Part shown: positions 1 to 8,972 of the stretch, one piece after another | How the letters are laid out: each line of letters starts with the position of its first letter | Numbering within the stretch: position 1 is the stretch's first letter | Assembly: GCA_963784675.1 (NCBI GenBank) | Contig: CAWASE010000014.1 | Location: forward strand, 62,001-126,000 | From: SCTD01 sp963784675 | Lineage (GTDB): Bacteria > Actinomycetota > Actinomycetes > Mycobacteriales > SCTD01 | Length of the DNA: 64,000 nt | Reading direction: 5' to 3' | Position numbers and translations under genes: made by a program | Notes under the pieces: generated by a model | Seen by the model: the letters and a program-made list of their open reading frames with translations, nothing else | What the model was told of the DNA's origin: nothing | Database searches by the model: none

Positions 1-29
1 CACGACGAGATCGAGCGGGAGCGGCTCGC

Positions 30-807
30 TCAGCGGGTGTTCACCACCTGGAAGCCCTCGGCCAGGCGCCCTTCCGCCAGCCCGCCGGCCGCTGCCGACG
101 CCCCCAGCCAGGCGCGCAGCATGCCGTCCAGGTCGGGCATGTGGGCGGTCTGCGAGACGTGGGCCTGCAGCGCCGCGACCTTGCGGTCGTAGGTGTCGGT
201 GACGTCGACCCAGCGGTTGGCCTGCGAGCCGCCGGCGGCCATCACCCACACCTCCGGCACCGTCCACGCCTCGTGCCCCTCGGCGGCGAGGTCCAGGTGC
301 GCGAAGGGGTTGCGGGCGTCGGGGTAGACGGCAGCGATGGCGGCCTCGCCGGCAGCCAGGTGGTCGGGGTGCGAGGCGCCGATGCGCTCCCAGTTGCGTT
401 CCGGCGACTGCATCACCAGGCGCTGCGGACGCTTCTGCCGGATGACGCGGGAGATGTCGCGCCGCAGCTCGATGCTGGCGGTCAGCCGACCGTCCGGGTA
501 GCCGAGGAAGATCACGTCGTGCACGCCGACGGCCTCGCGCCGCGGCGCGCTGCTCGGCCTGGCGGATGCCGCCGATCTGGTCGCGGGGAACGGCCGGGTC
601 GAAGCCGCCGGCGTCGCCGTCGGTGCAGATGCAGTACGACACCTCGATGCCCGCGGCGGTCCAGGCGGCGATGGTCCCGCCGGCGCCGAAGTCGACGTCG
701 TCGGGGTGGGCGACGACGACCAGCGCGCGCTCGACCTCGTCCTCGCGCAGCGCGGGACGCTCCCACGGGGGTCGCGAGGCGGTGGGCTCGCTGGTGCCGG
801 ACGTCAT
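30..807 (-). CDS. PIG-L/LmbE family deacetylase, frameshifted
   Basis: Zn-dependent N-acetylglucosaminyl deacetylase-like protein of about 259 residues, cytoplasmic by absence of a signal peptide. The N-terminal half shows the zinc motif AHPDDVDFGAGGT and starts at ATG 807 behind GGGAGGAG; the C-terminal half carries HPDH and ends at TGA 30-32. The two halves lie in different frames: near 538 the run reads GCGCGAGGCC where GCGCGCGAGGCC would keep frame, so two bases of a CG repeat are missing. I read it as one gene with an indel. The exact substrate is unknown; it lacks features that would make it clearly MshB or Mca. Confidence 0.8.
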
Positions 808-1003
808 CGTGCTCCTCCCGCGGGTGGCGCCTCCACCCACGGCGACCATCCTGCCCGCTCCCGCCGACGACGGCTCGGCAGGCCGGCGGGTGGCGGGCGC
901 GTGAACAGTGCCCCAACGCAACCGCGAGCAGCCGCACGACGCCCTACGGTGGCGGCCGAGAGCCGCCGGTCGAGGAACCGCGGACCGTCCCGGGGGTGTC
1001 TGC

Positions 1004-1609
1004 GTGCCTGTTCCTGTCCAACCTCGTCGGGCGACGACGCGCCTGGCCGCGTCGTCGCTGCTGCTGGTGGTCGCGGCCACCGGGTGCGCCGTCGCCGACG
1101 CCTCCGGGCGGCCGGCCGCAGCCCCTGCAGCGGTCCGGGCCGACCAGGCGCCGCCCGACCTCGCCGGCCACCAGCTCGACGCGCCGCACGCCCAGCGGGT
1201 GCTCGTCGCCGGCGACCGCGCCGAGGTCCGTGTGCCTGGCGGCACCGTGCTCGTCCGGGTCACCGGGCCGGCGTTGGTCGAGCTGCCGGAGTTCGCGCCG
1301 ACCGTGCCCCGTCGGCCGGCGCGCTACCTGGCGACCTTCGGGCTGGAGATCACCGGGCTCACCGGTCGGGTCCTGCTGTCGACCGACGACTTCCGGCTGC
1401 TCGACCTGACCGACCAGACCGGCACCGACGCCCCCGTGCCGCACGCCGTCGCCCCGGCGACGGCGACGCTGTCGGCGGCGTCCGTCACGACGGGACAGAC
1501 GGTGACCGGCAGCTGGACGGCGCCCTTCACCGAGGGCCACGGCGAGCTCCTGTATGCCCCCGTGGGCGAGCAGCCGCTAGCGCTGTGGGACTTCCGGGCG
1601 GAGAAGTGA
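1004..1609 (+). CDS. Secreted lipoprotein of unknown function
   Basis: About 201 residues. Start taken as GTG 1004, with a G-rich stretch at 991-997 as possible ribosome site. The N-terminus has an arginine-containing n-region, the hydrophobic stretch LLLVVAATGC and a lipobox Cys near residue 28, so export and lipid anchoring are likely. No recognised domain; the mature part looks beta-rich with a conserved-looking FGLEITGLTGRVLLS segment. A -10-like TACGGT lies at 945-950. Its stop overlaps the start of the phosphoesterase gene (GTGA), so the two are probably translated together and act in the same compartment. Confidence 0.7.
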   Translation: MPVPVQPRRATTRLAASSLLLVVAATGCAVADASGRPAAAPAAVRADQAPPDLAGHQLDAPHAQRVLVAGDRAEVRVPGGTVLVRVTGPALVELPEFAPTVPRRPARYLATFGLEITGLTGRVLLSTDDFRLLDLTDQTGTDAPVPHAVAPATATLSAASVTTGQTVTGSWTAPFTEGHGELLYAPVGEQPLALWDFRAEK

Positions 1610-3041
1610 GGCGACCTCGCGCGGTGCTCGCCGCGCTGGCCCTGCTGGCGGCGGCACTGCCGGCGGCGCTGTCGACCGCCTCCGCCGCGACCGCCGCCGC
1701 GGGGCCGCCGGCGGTCAAGCACGTCTGGGTCATCGAGCTGGAGAACAAGTCCTACGACGCCGCGTTCGTCCAGAACAGCAACACCTACCTCTACACGACG
1801 CTCCCGAGCCAGGGGGTGCTCCTGCGCCAGTACTACGGCATCGGGCACTTCAGCCTGGACAACTACCTCGCCGAGCTGTCCGGCCAGGCGCCGAACCCGG
1901 TGACCCAGTCCGACTGCCAGCTGTATCAGGACTTCGTCCCGGGCGCCGAGTCCGCCCTCGGCGGCGGGCAGGTCGTCGGGCAGGGCTGCGTCTACCCGGC
2001 AGCGGTGCAAGACGCTCGTGCGACCAGCTCGAGGAGAAGGGTCTGTCCTGGAAGGGGTACATGCAGGACATGGGCCTGGACCCGGCGCGCGAGCAGGCGC
2101 TGTGCGGCCGGCCGGTGCAGAACGGCGCTCCGGTCGACCCGAGCGCGAACGGCGGGCTCGGCGGCCAGGACGGTACGCAGGCCGCGACCGCCACCGACCA
2201 GTACGCCGCCCGGCACAACCCGTTCCTGTACTTCCACTCCGTCATCGACGACCAGGCGCGCTGCAAGGCTCACGTCGTCCCGCTGGAGCAGCAGACGACC
2301 GGCGAGGCTGCGGGAGTCGCCGATCTCGCCACCGACCTGCGCAGCGCCGCGACGACGCCGGCGTTCTCCTTCCTCACCCCCAACCTCTGCGACGACGCTC
2401 ACGACGCGACCTGTGCCGGGACGAACTACGGCGGCAAGGACCACCAGGGCGGCCTGTTCGCCGCCGACCTGTTCCTGCGGCACTTCGTCCCGCTGATCCA
2501 GGCCTCGCCCGCCTACGCCGACGGCGGCATGATCATCGTGACGCTCGACGAGTCGGGCGACATCGGGACGCCGGCCGGAGCGACAGCCTGCTGCGGCGAG
2601 CCGACCGGCCCCAACACCGCTGCGCCCGGTCAGGTGGGTCCGGGCGGCGGCCGGATCGGCACCGTGATCCTGTCGCCGTTCACCACCCCGAACACCGTGA
2701 GCGACGTTCCCTACAACCACTACTCGATGCTGCGCAGCCTGGAGGACGTCTTCCGCATCGGCGCCACCGCTGCCATCCCCGGCAGCGACGGCGCAGGCCA
2801 CCTCGGCTACGCGGGCCTGGACGGGCTCGTGCCGTTCGGGGCCGACGTCTACTCCCGGGCGACCGCCACCGCAGCGCCGGTGGGGGCTGCTCCCGGGGCG
2901 GTGGTCCCTGCGGCACCGCGGGAGGCGACGGGCACGCCGTCGCGGCTGCCTGCCACCGGTGGCGCGGCAGGGCTCGCCGCGCTCGCGCTGGTCCTGCTGG
3001 CAGGCGGCGCTCTCGCGGTCCGACGACGGGCACCCTCCTAG
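1606..3041 (+). CDS. Secreted phosphoesterase with sortase-like C-terminal signal, frameshifted
   Basis: Alkaline-phosphatase-superfamily phosphoesterase (acid phosphatase/phospholipase C-like, PF04185 type). It begins at GTG 1606, overlapping the upstream TGA, with a signal peptide ending around ASAATAAA. Family features are KHVWVIELENKSYD near the N-terminus and VTLDESGD in the C-terminal half. The protein ends with LPATGG, a hydrophobic helix and an RRR tail, the layout of a sortase substrate. Between about 2000 and 2030 the frame changes: VGQGCVYPAAV is in one frame, QLEEKGLSWKGYMQDMG in another. One base is missing or two are extra, so the gene is probably intact in the organism. Confidence 0.8.
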
Positions 3042-3101
3042 GCGAAGAGCACGCGAGGTCGCGGCGTCGTCCGTCGCCCGGCCGGTGTCGGTGGCCGAAC
3101 C

Positions 3102-3107
3102 TAGACT
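3102..3107 (+). promoter_or_regulatory. Leaderless -10 box TAGACT for pcrA
   Basis: TAGACT is followed by 7 nt and GTG 3115. This fits the actinobacterial leaderless pattern, in which transcription starts at the first base of the start codon. Confidence 0.6.
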
Positions 3108-3114
3108 GGAGCAG

Positions 3115-5514
3115 GTGACCCCGCGCCCCGCCGACGACGCCCTCGGGGGTGCCGTTGCGGCCCACCAGAGCCTGTTCGGCGACGACGACCCCTACGCGCC
3201 CGCCGTCCTCGCGCCCTCCCGCGCGGAGCGGGGCGGCCGCGCGCAGCGGCTGCTGGAGGGGCTGAACCCGCAGCAGCGCGAGGCGGTCGTGCACGAGGGC
3301 GGACCGCTGCTGATCCTCGCCGGGGCCGGTTCGGGCAAGACCAAGGCGCTGACCACGCGCGTCGCCTACCTGCTCGCGGCCCGGGACGTGCAGCCGGGCG
3401 AGGTCCTGGCGATCACCTTCACCAACAAGGCCGCTGCCGAGATGCGCGAACGGGTCGCCGCCATGGTCGGCGGCCGAGCTCGGGCGATGTGGGTGCTCAC
3501 CTTCCACTCCGCCTGCGTGCGGATCCTGCGGGCCGAGGCGAAGAAGCTCGGGTTCACCAGCCAGTTCTCCATCTACGACTCCGCCGACAGCCAGCGCCTG
3601 ATGACCTTGGTCTGCCGCGACCTGGACCTCGACAGCAAGCGCTTCCCGCCGCGCGCGATGAGCAACCAGATCAGCGACCTGAAGAACGAGCTGATCGATG
3701 CCGAGACCGCTCGCGACCGCGCCGAGACGGTGCAGGACAAGCAGGTCGCTGAGATCTACGCCAGCTACCAGGCCCGGCTGAGGCAGGCGAACGCGCTCGA
3801 CTTCGACGACCTGATCATGACCACCGTCGACCTGTTCCAGGCCTTCCCCGACGTCGCGGAGCACTACCGGCGCCGCTTCCGGCACGTGCTCGTCGACGAG
3901 TACCAGGACACCAACCACGCGCAGTACGTGCTGGTCCGCGAGCTGGTCGGCAAGCCGGTCGGACGCGCCCGGCGCGGCGAGGGTTCGCTGGTGCCGCAGG
4001 TGGAGGCCGGTCCGGTGCCGCCCGCCGAGCTGTGCGTCGTCGGCGATGCCGACCAGTCGATCTACGCCTTCCGCGGCGCCGACATCCGCAACATCGAAGA
4101 CTTCGAGACCGACTACCCCGACGCGACCACCGTCCTGCTGGAGCAGAACTACCGCAGCACCCAGACGATCCTGTCGGCCGCCAACGCCGTGATCGCCCGC
4201 AACCCTGGTCGCAAGGACAAGCGCCTGTGGACCGACGCGGGCGACGGCGAGCGGATCGTCGGCTACGTCGCCGACAACGAGCACGACGAGGCGGCGTTCG
4301 TCGCCGGTGAGGTCGACCGGCTGGGTGACGCCCACGGCCTCAAGCCGTGGCAGGTGGCGGTCTTCTACCGGACCAACGCCCAGTCCCGCGTGTTCGAGGA
4401 GGTGTTCATCCGCGTCGGGCTGCCCTACAAGGTGGTCGGCGGGGTGCGCTTCTACGAGCGGAAGGAGGTGCGCGACGCCCTGGCCTACCTGCGGGTGCTC
4501 GCCAACCCCACCGACCTCGTCAGCCTGCGGCGGATCCTCAACACCCCCCGCCGGGGTATCGGCGACAAGGCCGAGGAGTGCCTGAGCCACTTCGCCGAAC
4601 GCGAGCGCATCGGTTTCGGCGAGGCGCTGCGCCGGTGCGACGAGATCACGACGCTGGCACCGCGCAGTGCCAAGGCCGTCCGCGAGTTCGCCGACCTGCT
4701 GGACGAGATGCGCGCGCTGGTCGTCGGTGGCATGCCGCCCGCCGAGGTGCTGGAAGCCGTGCTCGACCGCACCGGCTATCTCGCTGAGCTGGCGACCAGC
4801 GTCGACCCGCAGGACGAGAGCCGGGTGGAGAACCTCTCCGAGCTGGTCGGGGTCGCCCGCGAGTTCAGCGAGCGGGTGCCCGACGGCGGGGTCACCGAGT
4901 TCATGGAGCAGGTGTCGCTGGTCGCCGATGCCGACCAGATCCCCGATCCGGACGGCGAGTCCGACGGCGTGGTCACGCTCATGACGCTGCACGCCGCGAA
5001 GGGGCTGGAGTACCCGGTGGTGTTCCTGACCGGGCTGGAGGACGGCGTCTTTCCGCACCTTCGGACGCTGGGTGACGAGCGCGAGCTGGCGGAGGAGCGT
5101 CGGCTGGCGTACGTCGGCATCACCCGCGCCCGCGAGCGGCTGTACCTGTCGCGGGCGCACCTGCGCAGCGCCTGGGGGCAGACGTCCTACAACCCGCCGT
5201 CGCGCTTCCTGGACGAGATCCCGGAGCCGCTGCTGGACTGGCAGCGCTCCGCCTCCAGCCTGTCGACGACCTCCGCCCTGACCCGCGCGGCCGACACCGT
5301 CCGCGGCACGCCGCGCGGGCGGACGGCGGGTCCCGGGCTGCGCCCGATCCCGAACCTGGAGGTCGGCGACCGGGTCAACCACGACGCCTTCGGTCTCGGC
5401 CGGGTCACCGCCACCCGTGGCGCCGGCGACAGCACCCAGGCCGAGGTCGACTTCGGAGGCGGCACCGGCAGCAAGTGGCTGCTGCTGCGCTACGCGCCGC
5501 TGGAGAAGCTGTAG
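3115..5514 (+). CDS. pcrA: ATP-dependent DNA helicase PcrA/UvrD1
   Basis: Superfamily 1A 3'-5' helicase of 799 residues acting in nucleotide excision repair and in clearing stalled RNA polymerase. Motifs appear in order: LNPQQREAV (Q), AGAGSGKT (Walker A, residues 69-76), FTNKAAAEM (Ia), DEYQDTN (Walker B, about 261), GDADQSIYAFRG (III), NYRST (IV), TLHAAKGLEYPVVF (V) and VGITRARERLYL (VI). The C-terminus (VGDRVNHDAFGLGRV...) is the Tudor-like RNA-polymerase-binding domain. A linker of roughly 25 residues, rich in Gly, Arg and Pro, sits between motifs II and III and seems longer than in mycobacterial UvrD1. GTG 3115 is chosen because it fits the leaderless promoter. Confidence 0.95.
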   Translation: MTPRPADDALGGAVAAHQSLFGDDDPYAPAVLAPSRAERGGRAQRLLEGLNPQQREAVVHEGGPLLILAGAGSGKTKALTTRVAYLLAARDVQPGEVLAITFTNKAAAEMRERVAAMVGGRARAMWVLTFHSACVRILRAEAKKLGFTSQFSIYDSADSQRLMTLVCRDLDLDSKRFPPRAMSNQISDLKNELIDAETARDRAETVQDKQVAEIYASYQARLRQANALDFDDLIMTTVDLFQAFPDVAEHYRRRFRHVLVDEYQDTNHAQYVLVRELVGKPVGRARRGEGSLVPQVEAGPVPPAELCVVGDADQSIYAFRGADIRNIEDFETDYPDATTVLLEQNYRSTQTILSAANAVIARNPGRKDKRLWTDAGDGERIVGYVADNEHDEAAFVAGEVDRLGDAHGLKPWQVAVFYRTNAQSRVFEEVFIRVGLPYKVVGGVRFYERKEVRDALAYLRVLANPTDLVSLRRILNTPRRGIGDKAEECLSHFAERERIGFGEALRRCDEITTLAPRSAKAVREFADLLDEMRALVVGGMPPAEVLEAVLDRTGYLAELATSVDPQDESRVENLSELVGVAREFSERVPDGGVTEFMEQVSLVADADQIPDPDGESDGVVTLMTLHAAKGLEYPVVFLTGLEDGVFPHLRTLGDERELAEERRLAYVGITRARERLYLSRAHLRSAWGQTSYNPPSRFLDEIPEPLLDWQRSASSLSTTSALTRAADTVRGTPRGRTAGPGLRPIPNLEVGDRVNHDAFGLGRVTATRGAGDSTQAEVDFGGGTGSKWLLLRYAPLEKL

Positions 5515-5531
5515 GCGCCGGTCTTTCTCCC

Positions 5532-5559
5532 CACTTGTGACGGATGCTTGACACAAGTG
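5532..5559 (+). promoter_or_regulatory. Inverted-repeat operator overlapping a TTGACA -35 box
   Basis: CACTTGTG (5532-5539) and CACAAGTG (5552-5559) form a perfect 8-bp inverted repeat with a 12-nt spacer. TTGACA (5548-5553) overlaps the right arm, and GACACT lies 17 bp downstream (5571-5576), so this is a plausible sigma70-type promoter whose -35 would be masked by a bound dimer. The gene it precedes ends in a GntR domain, so autoregulation is the simple inference. Confidence 0.6.
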
Positions 5560-5613
5560 CTGGCGGCTCCGACACTCGCAAGGGTTGTCGGCAGCGGACG
5601 CGGGGGGGTCTGG

Positions 5614-6972
5614 ATGTTCCTCCCTCTCGTCGTGGCCGCTGGGCTCGGACTGGTCCTGGTGGCGTTCGCCGGTCTTCTTGCCGGTACTGGTCGCCCGCGC
5701 GCCGGCTCGACCCCGGACTCCGCCGTCCTCGTCGCCGCCCGTCGTCACGCGGCGCGTTGGCGAGGCATCGGCGCGGTGACCGCGATCGCCGTGCCGCTGG
5801 CGCTGGTGCTCAGCCCCGTCCGCCTGTCGTGGCCCGTCGGGTCGACGTCGGGGCTCGGTCGCGGACCCGCGCTGCTGCCGTCGCTGGCCGCGGCGCTGCT
5901 GCTGACGTGCGTGGTCGTCGGGGAGCTGACGGCGCCGACCCCGCGGAGCGTGCAGCGCACCGCCGACCTGCGTACCCGTCGGGTGCGCGACGTCGTGCCG
6001 GCGGGCTGGGCCTGGCTGGTCGGTGGCGGCGGGGTCGCCCTGGTGGTGACGCTGGCCGTCGGCGTGTCGCTGGGGTCGGCGGACGACCTCGGCCGGCCCG
6101 GTCGGGCCCTGCTGGCCCGCTGCACGGGAGCCACCGCCGGGCAGACGAGCACCGTCGGCCCGTGGCCCGGCTCCTTCTACGCGCTGCCGTTGGCGCTGGC
6201 CTCGCTGGGCGGTGTGCTGCTGGCCTGGTGGGCCCTGCGGGTGGTGGTGCGCCGTCCACGTCCGGACCTGCTGTCCGCGGAGCAGGACGCCGACGTGCGG
6301 CGGGAGTCGGGACGCCAGGTCGCCCTCGGTCTCGGGGTGCTGCTGCTGGGTACCGTGGCGCCCGTCGCGGCTGTCGCCGCCGCAGGTCTGGGCCGCAACG
6401 ACTGCGGACCGTCGTGGTGGGGCTGGTCGGCGGCCGGCTTCGGCGGCGTCGCGCTGCTGGGCTCCGCCGCGACGGCGGTCTGCCTGGCGGCCCTGCTCCG
6501 TGGACCCGTCGTGGGCCGACAGGAGCGGTGTGCCGCCAGGCGCCGGCAGGTGAGCGTCGCCCTGACGGTCGACCTCGCTGATCCCACCCCGCCCTTCGAG
6601 CAGCTCCGACGGCAGCTCGCGCTGCTGATCGAGACCGGTCAGCTGGCACCGGACAGCCGCCTGCCGCCGCTGCGGCTGCTGGCCGGCGACCTCGGCCTGG
6701 CGGTCGGCACGGTGGCCCGCAGCTACCGCGAGCTGGAGGCAGCGGGGCTGGTGCGCTCGCGTCGGGGCGGCGGCACCCGCGTCGCTGCGGGCGCCGTCGA
6801 CCCGTCCGAGGTGTCCCGGCGGCTGGAACGGGCCGCGGCAGAGTTCGCGGCGCAGGTGCGCGCGCTCGGGGTCACGCCGGAGCAGGCCCGGCGGGCCGCA
6901 GCTCAGGCGCTCGCCGACGGCACGGGCGCAGGCTCGGCCCGGGTCGGCGAACCGGCTCCGAGCAGCAGCTGA
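5614..6972 (+). CDS. Multi-spanning membrane domain joined to a GntR (YtrA-type) regulator
   Basis: 452 residues if started at ATG 5614 (GGGGGG 5602-5607 as ribosome site). The first ~310 residues hold several hydrophobic segments and no recognised domain. The last ~140 form a winged helix of the small GntR/YtrA kind: PPFEQLRRQLALLIETGQL, then SRLPPLRLLAGDLGLAVGTVARSYRELEAAGLV. YtrA-type proteins are usually separate ~125-residue repressors of membrane-stress or ABC-transporter operons, so a fusion is unusual. GTG 6550 in the same frame overlaps a TGA (6551-6553) in another frame, so two coupled genes merged by an indel is a real alternative. Confidence 0.65.
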   Translation: MFLPLVVAAGLGLVLVAFAGLLAGTGRPRAGSTPDSAVLVAARRHAARWRGIGAVTAIAVPLALVLSPVRLSWPVGSTSGLGRGPALLPSLAAALLLTCVVVGELTAPTPRSVQRTADLRTRRVRDVVPAGWAWLVGGGGVALVVTLAVGVSLGSADDLGRPGRALLARCTGATAGQTSTVGPWPGSFYALPLALASLGGVLLAWWALRVVVRRPRPDLLSAEQDADVRRESGRQVALGLGVLLLGTVAPVAAVAAAGLGRNDCGPSWWGWSAAGFGGVALLGSAATAVCLAALLRGPVVGRQERCAARRRQVSVALTVDLADPTPPFEQLRRQLALLIETGQLAPDSRLPPLRLLAGDLGLAVGTVARSYRELEAAGLVRSRRGGGTRVAAGAVDPSEVSRRLERAAAEFAAQVRALGVTPEQARRAAAQALADGTGAGSARVGEPAPSSS

Positions 6973-7026
6973 GCCAGGTCAGGGCCGTGCCGGCAGACCC
7001 GGTCGAGCGTCGGGGGAGAGCAGACC

Positions 7027-7844
7027 TCAGACCGTGATGCCGCGCGCGGTGAGCCAGGGGATCGGGTTGATCGGCACGCCGTTGATCCGGATCTCGAAGT
7101 GCAGGTGCGGTCCGGTCGAGTGGCCGGTGTTGCCCTCACGACCGATCAGGTCGCCGGCCTGCACCCGCTGGCCCGCGCTGGCCAGGATCGCGCTCATGTG
7201 CGCATAGACGCTGACCGTGCCGTCCTCGTGGGTGATGCGGACCGCGCGGCCGTAGCCGCCTTCTGAACGGGCTGACAGCACGGTGCCGTCCGCGACGGCG
7301 CGCACGGGCGAACCGATGCCGGAGGCGAGGTCGATGCCGGCGTGCAGCCGGCCCCAGCGACGGCCGAAACCGGAGGTGAGGCGGCCGATACCGGGGCGGA
7401 CGAAGTCGGCGCGCCCGAGCGAGGCCGACGAGCTGCGGTCCCGTGAGGCGCGGCCGCTCTCGCGGGTCGGCGAGGGCGACGGTGCGGGGGAGGGGCTGTT
7501 GGCGACCGCGAGCCCGGCAGCCAGCGTCGTGCCCAGCGCGACGTTGGCCTCGGCGGGCACCTCCGTCAGCGGCTCGACGGTGACCTCGTCGCGCGCGGGC
7601 AGCGCGACCGGCGCCAGAGCGGCCGCGGCGGTCACGCGCGGCGCCACGGTCTCCGCGGACGCGGGCATGACGGCCATGCCGCCGAAGGCGACGGCGGCCA
7701 CCGCGAGCAGGGTCCCCGGCAGCACCGTGGCGCGGGGGTTGCGGCGTGCAGCGTGACGCGGTCGAGCCGGCAGCGAGGGCAAGGGGGAACCACTCCGTCG
7801 TCGAGGGTCAAGGACAGCCGGAACCCGCTGGGGGTCGGCGACAT
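7027..7844 (-). CDS. Secreted M23 metallopeptidase (LytM/peptidoglycan endopeptidase)
   Basis: Zinc endopeptidase of peptidoglycan cross-links. The catalytic domain has RLHAGIDLA and HLHFEIRINGVPINP, preceded by a hydrophobic segment (LPGTLLAVAAVAFGG), an Ala-rich stretch and a Ser/Pro linker. A continuous frame reaches GTG 7854, but the first ~33 codons of it have poor third-position GC. The neighbouring frame from ATG 7844 (MSPTPSGFRLSLTLDD..., including VPPCPRCRLDRV) has good codon use and joins if one base is missing near 7750. I therefore prefer ATG 7844 with a probable indel. It is convergent with the GntR gene and is the positional match of the M23 gene beside mycobacterial uvrD1. Confidence 0.75.
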
Positions 7845-7977
7845 CAGCGGGCACCCGGACGTCGATCTCCGGGAGCCGTTACCGCGACGTTATCGCGGCC
7901 GCACGAATGACGCAAAGCTGTCCACAAACCGTCATGTGGAGGTTGACCGTCGGCGCCGGGTGTGCGTCCTGGTGGCG

Positions 7978-8877
7978 TCAGCCGCTCTGCCCGGCGAGCC
8001 GGAGGCGGTCCGGAGCAACCACCGGCACCGCGGCGGGCACAGCCTGTTCGCTCGGCAGAGTGCCTAGCGTCATGGCGATCTCGTGCAGGACGCGGCGGTC
8101 GATGGGCAAGGACATGTGTCCCACGCCGCGGACCAGGACGTTGCGGACGGTGAGGTCCCGGTGCTCCAGCCGCGCCGCCCGCTTCGGGACCATCATGTGG
8201 TCGATGTCACTCCAGATGGCCACGAACCGGGTCCGGCACCCCTGCGCAGGCAGGTCGAGACCGGTCAGCAGCGGCGAACCGGGCCGTAGCTGCCGGGTGA
8301 GCGGGACGGGCAGCAGGTGCGCGGCCCGGGTCCCCGCGTGCGGGCTGCCGAGCGTGACCAACGTGTGCACCCGGGCGTCGCCTCCCAGCTGCTGGACGTA
8401 GTAGCGCGCCACCACCCCGCCCATGGAGTGGCCGACGACGTGCACCCGGTCGTAGCCGGTGCTCTCGCAGGTGCGCTCGACCAGCAGGGCCAGCCGCGCG
8501 GCGGCTGTCGCGACGTCCTGGGTGAAGGGGCTGTAGTTCAGCGTCACGACGCGGGTGAAGCCGCGCTGGCGCAGCGTGCGGCGGAGCACGGTGAAGATCG
8601 ACCGGTTGTCGACCATGCCGTGCACGAGCACGATCGGTGTCCCGGCGGCCTCGACGTCGCCGACGAGCAGAGCGCGCTGGCGCGGCGCGAGGTCGTCGAC
8701 CGTGCAGCGGTCGTTGTCGCGATCGGTGAGCAGGCCGAAGGGGTACAGCGCGAGATGTGCCGCGCTCCAGGCGAGCTCGGTGGTGGCTCCCAGCAGGCCG
8801 CTGCGGGTGAGCAGAGATCGACGGGTGCGACGAGCGACGCGGACCGTGCTGGTCAGGGTCCGGCGCGGGTCGAGCAC
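7978..8877 (-). CDS. Alpha/beta-hydrolase lipase/esterase
   Basis: 299 residues starting at GTG 8877 behind AGGAGGT (8881-8887, close spacing). Contains the oxyanion-hole motif VLVHGMVDN, the nucleophile elbow GHSMGG, a TLGSPHAGT segment typical of triacylglycerol lipases, and the likely catalytic His in RGVGHMSLP. There is no clear signal peptide, only a basic N-terminal region. It sits downstream of the carboxyltransferase gene on the same strand with a gap of about 95 nt. Lipid ester hydrolysis is the family role; the true substrate is not visible. Confidence 0.8.
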   Translation of the reverse strand: MLDPRRTLTSTVRVARRTRRSLLTRSGLLGATTELAWSAAHLALYPFGLLTDRDNDRCTVDDLAPRQRALLVGDVEAAGTPIVLVHGMVDNRSIFTVLRRTLRQRGFTRVVTLNYSPFTQDVATAAARLALLVERTCESTGYDRVHVVGHSMGGVVARYYVQQLGGDARVHTLVTLGSPHAGTRAAHLLPVPLTRQLRPGSPLLTGLDLPAQGCRTRFVAIWSDIDHMMVPKRAARLEHRDLTVRNVLVRGVGHMSLPIDRRVLHEIAMTLGTLPSEQAVPAAVPVVAPDRLRLAGQSG

Positions 8878-8972
8878 GAGACCTCCTCGAGCGATCGTTG
8901 CGCGGACGGCCGCGACGGCGGACGGCCCGTGGACCTTCTTCTCGGCACAGGCGCCGCCTAACGTGAGCCGTG

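Noticed and set aside
2680..5748. 1022-codon minus-strand frame across pcrA
   Set aside because: Shadow of pcrA; absence of stops is expected from the codon bias.
7855..7977. Possible c-di-AMP (ydaO) riboswitch before the M23 peptidase gene
   Set aside because: The position is typical, but the ~120-nt gap is too short for the element and shows none of its conserved stems that I could find.
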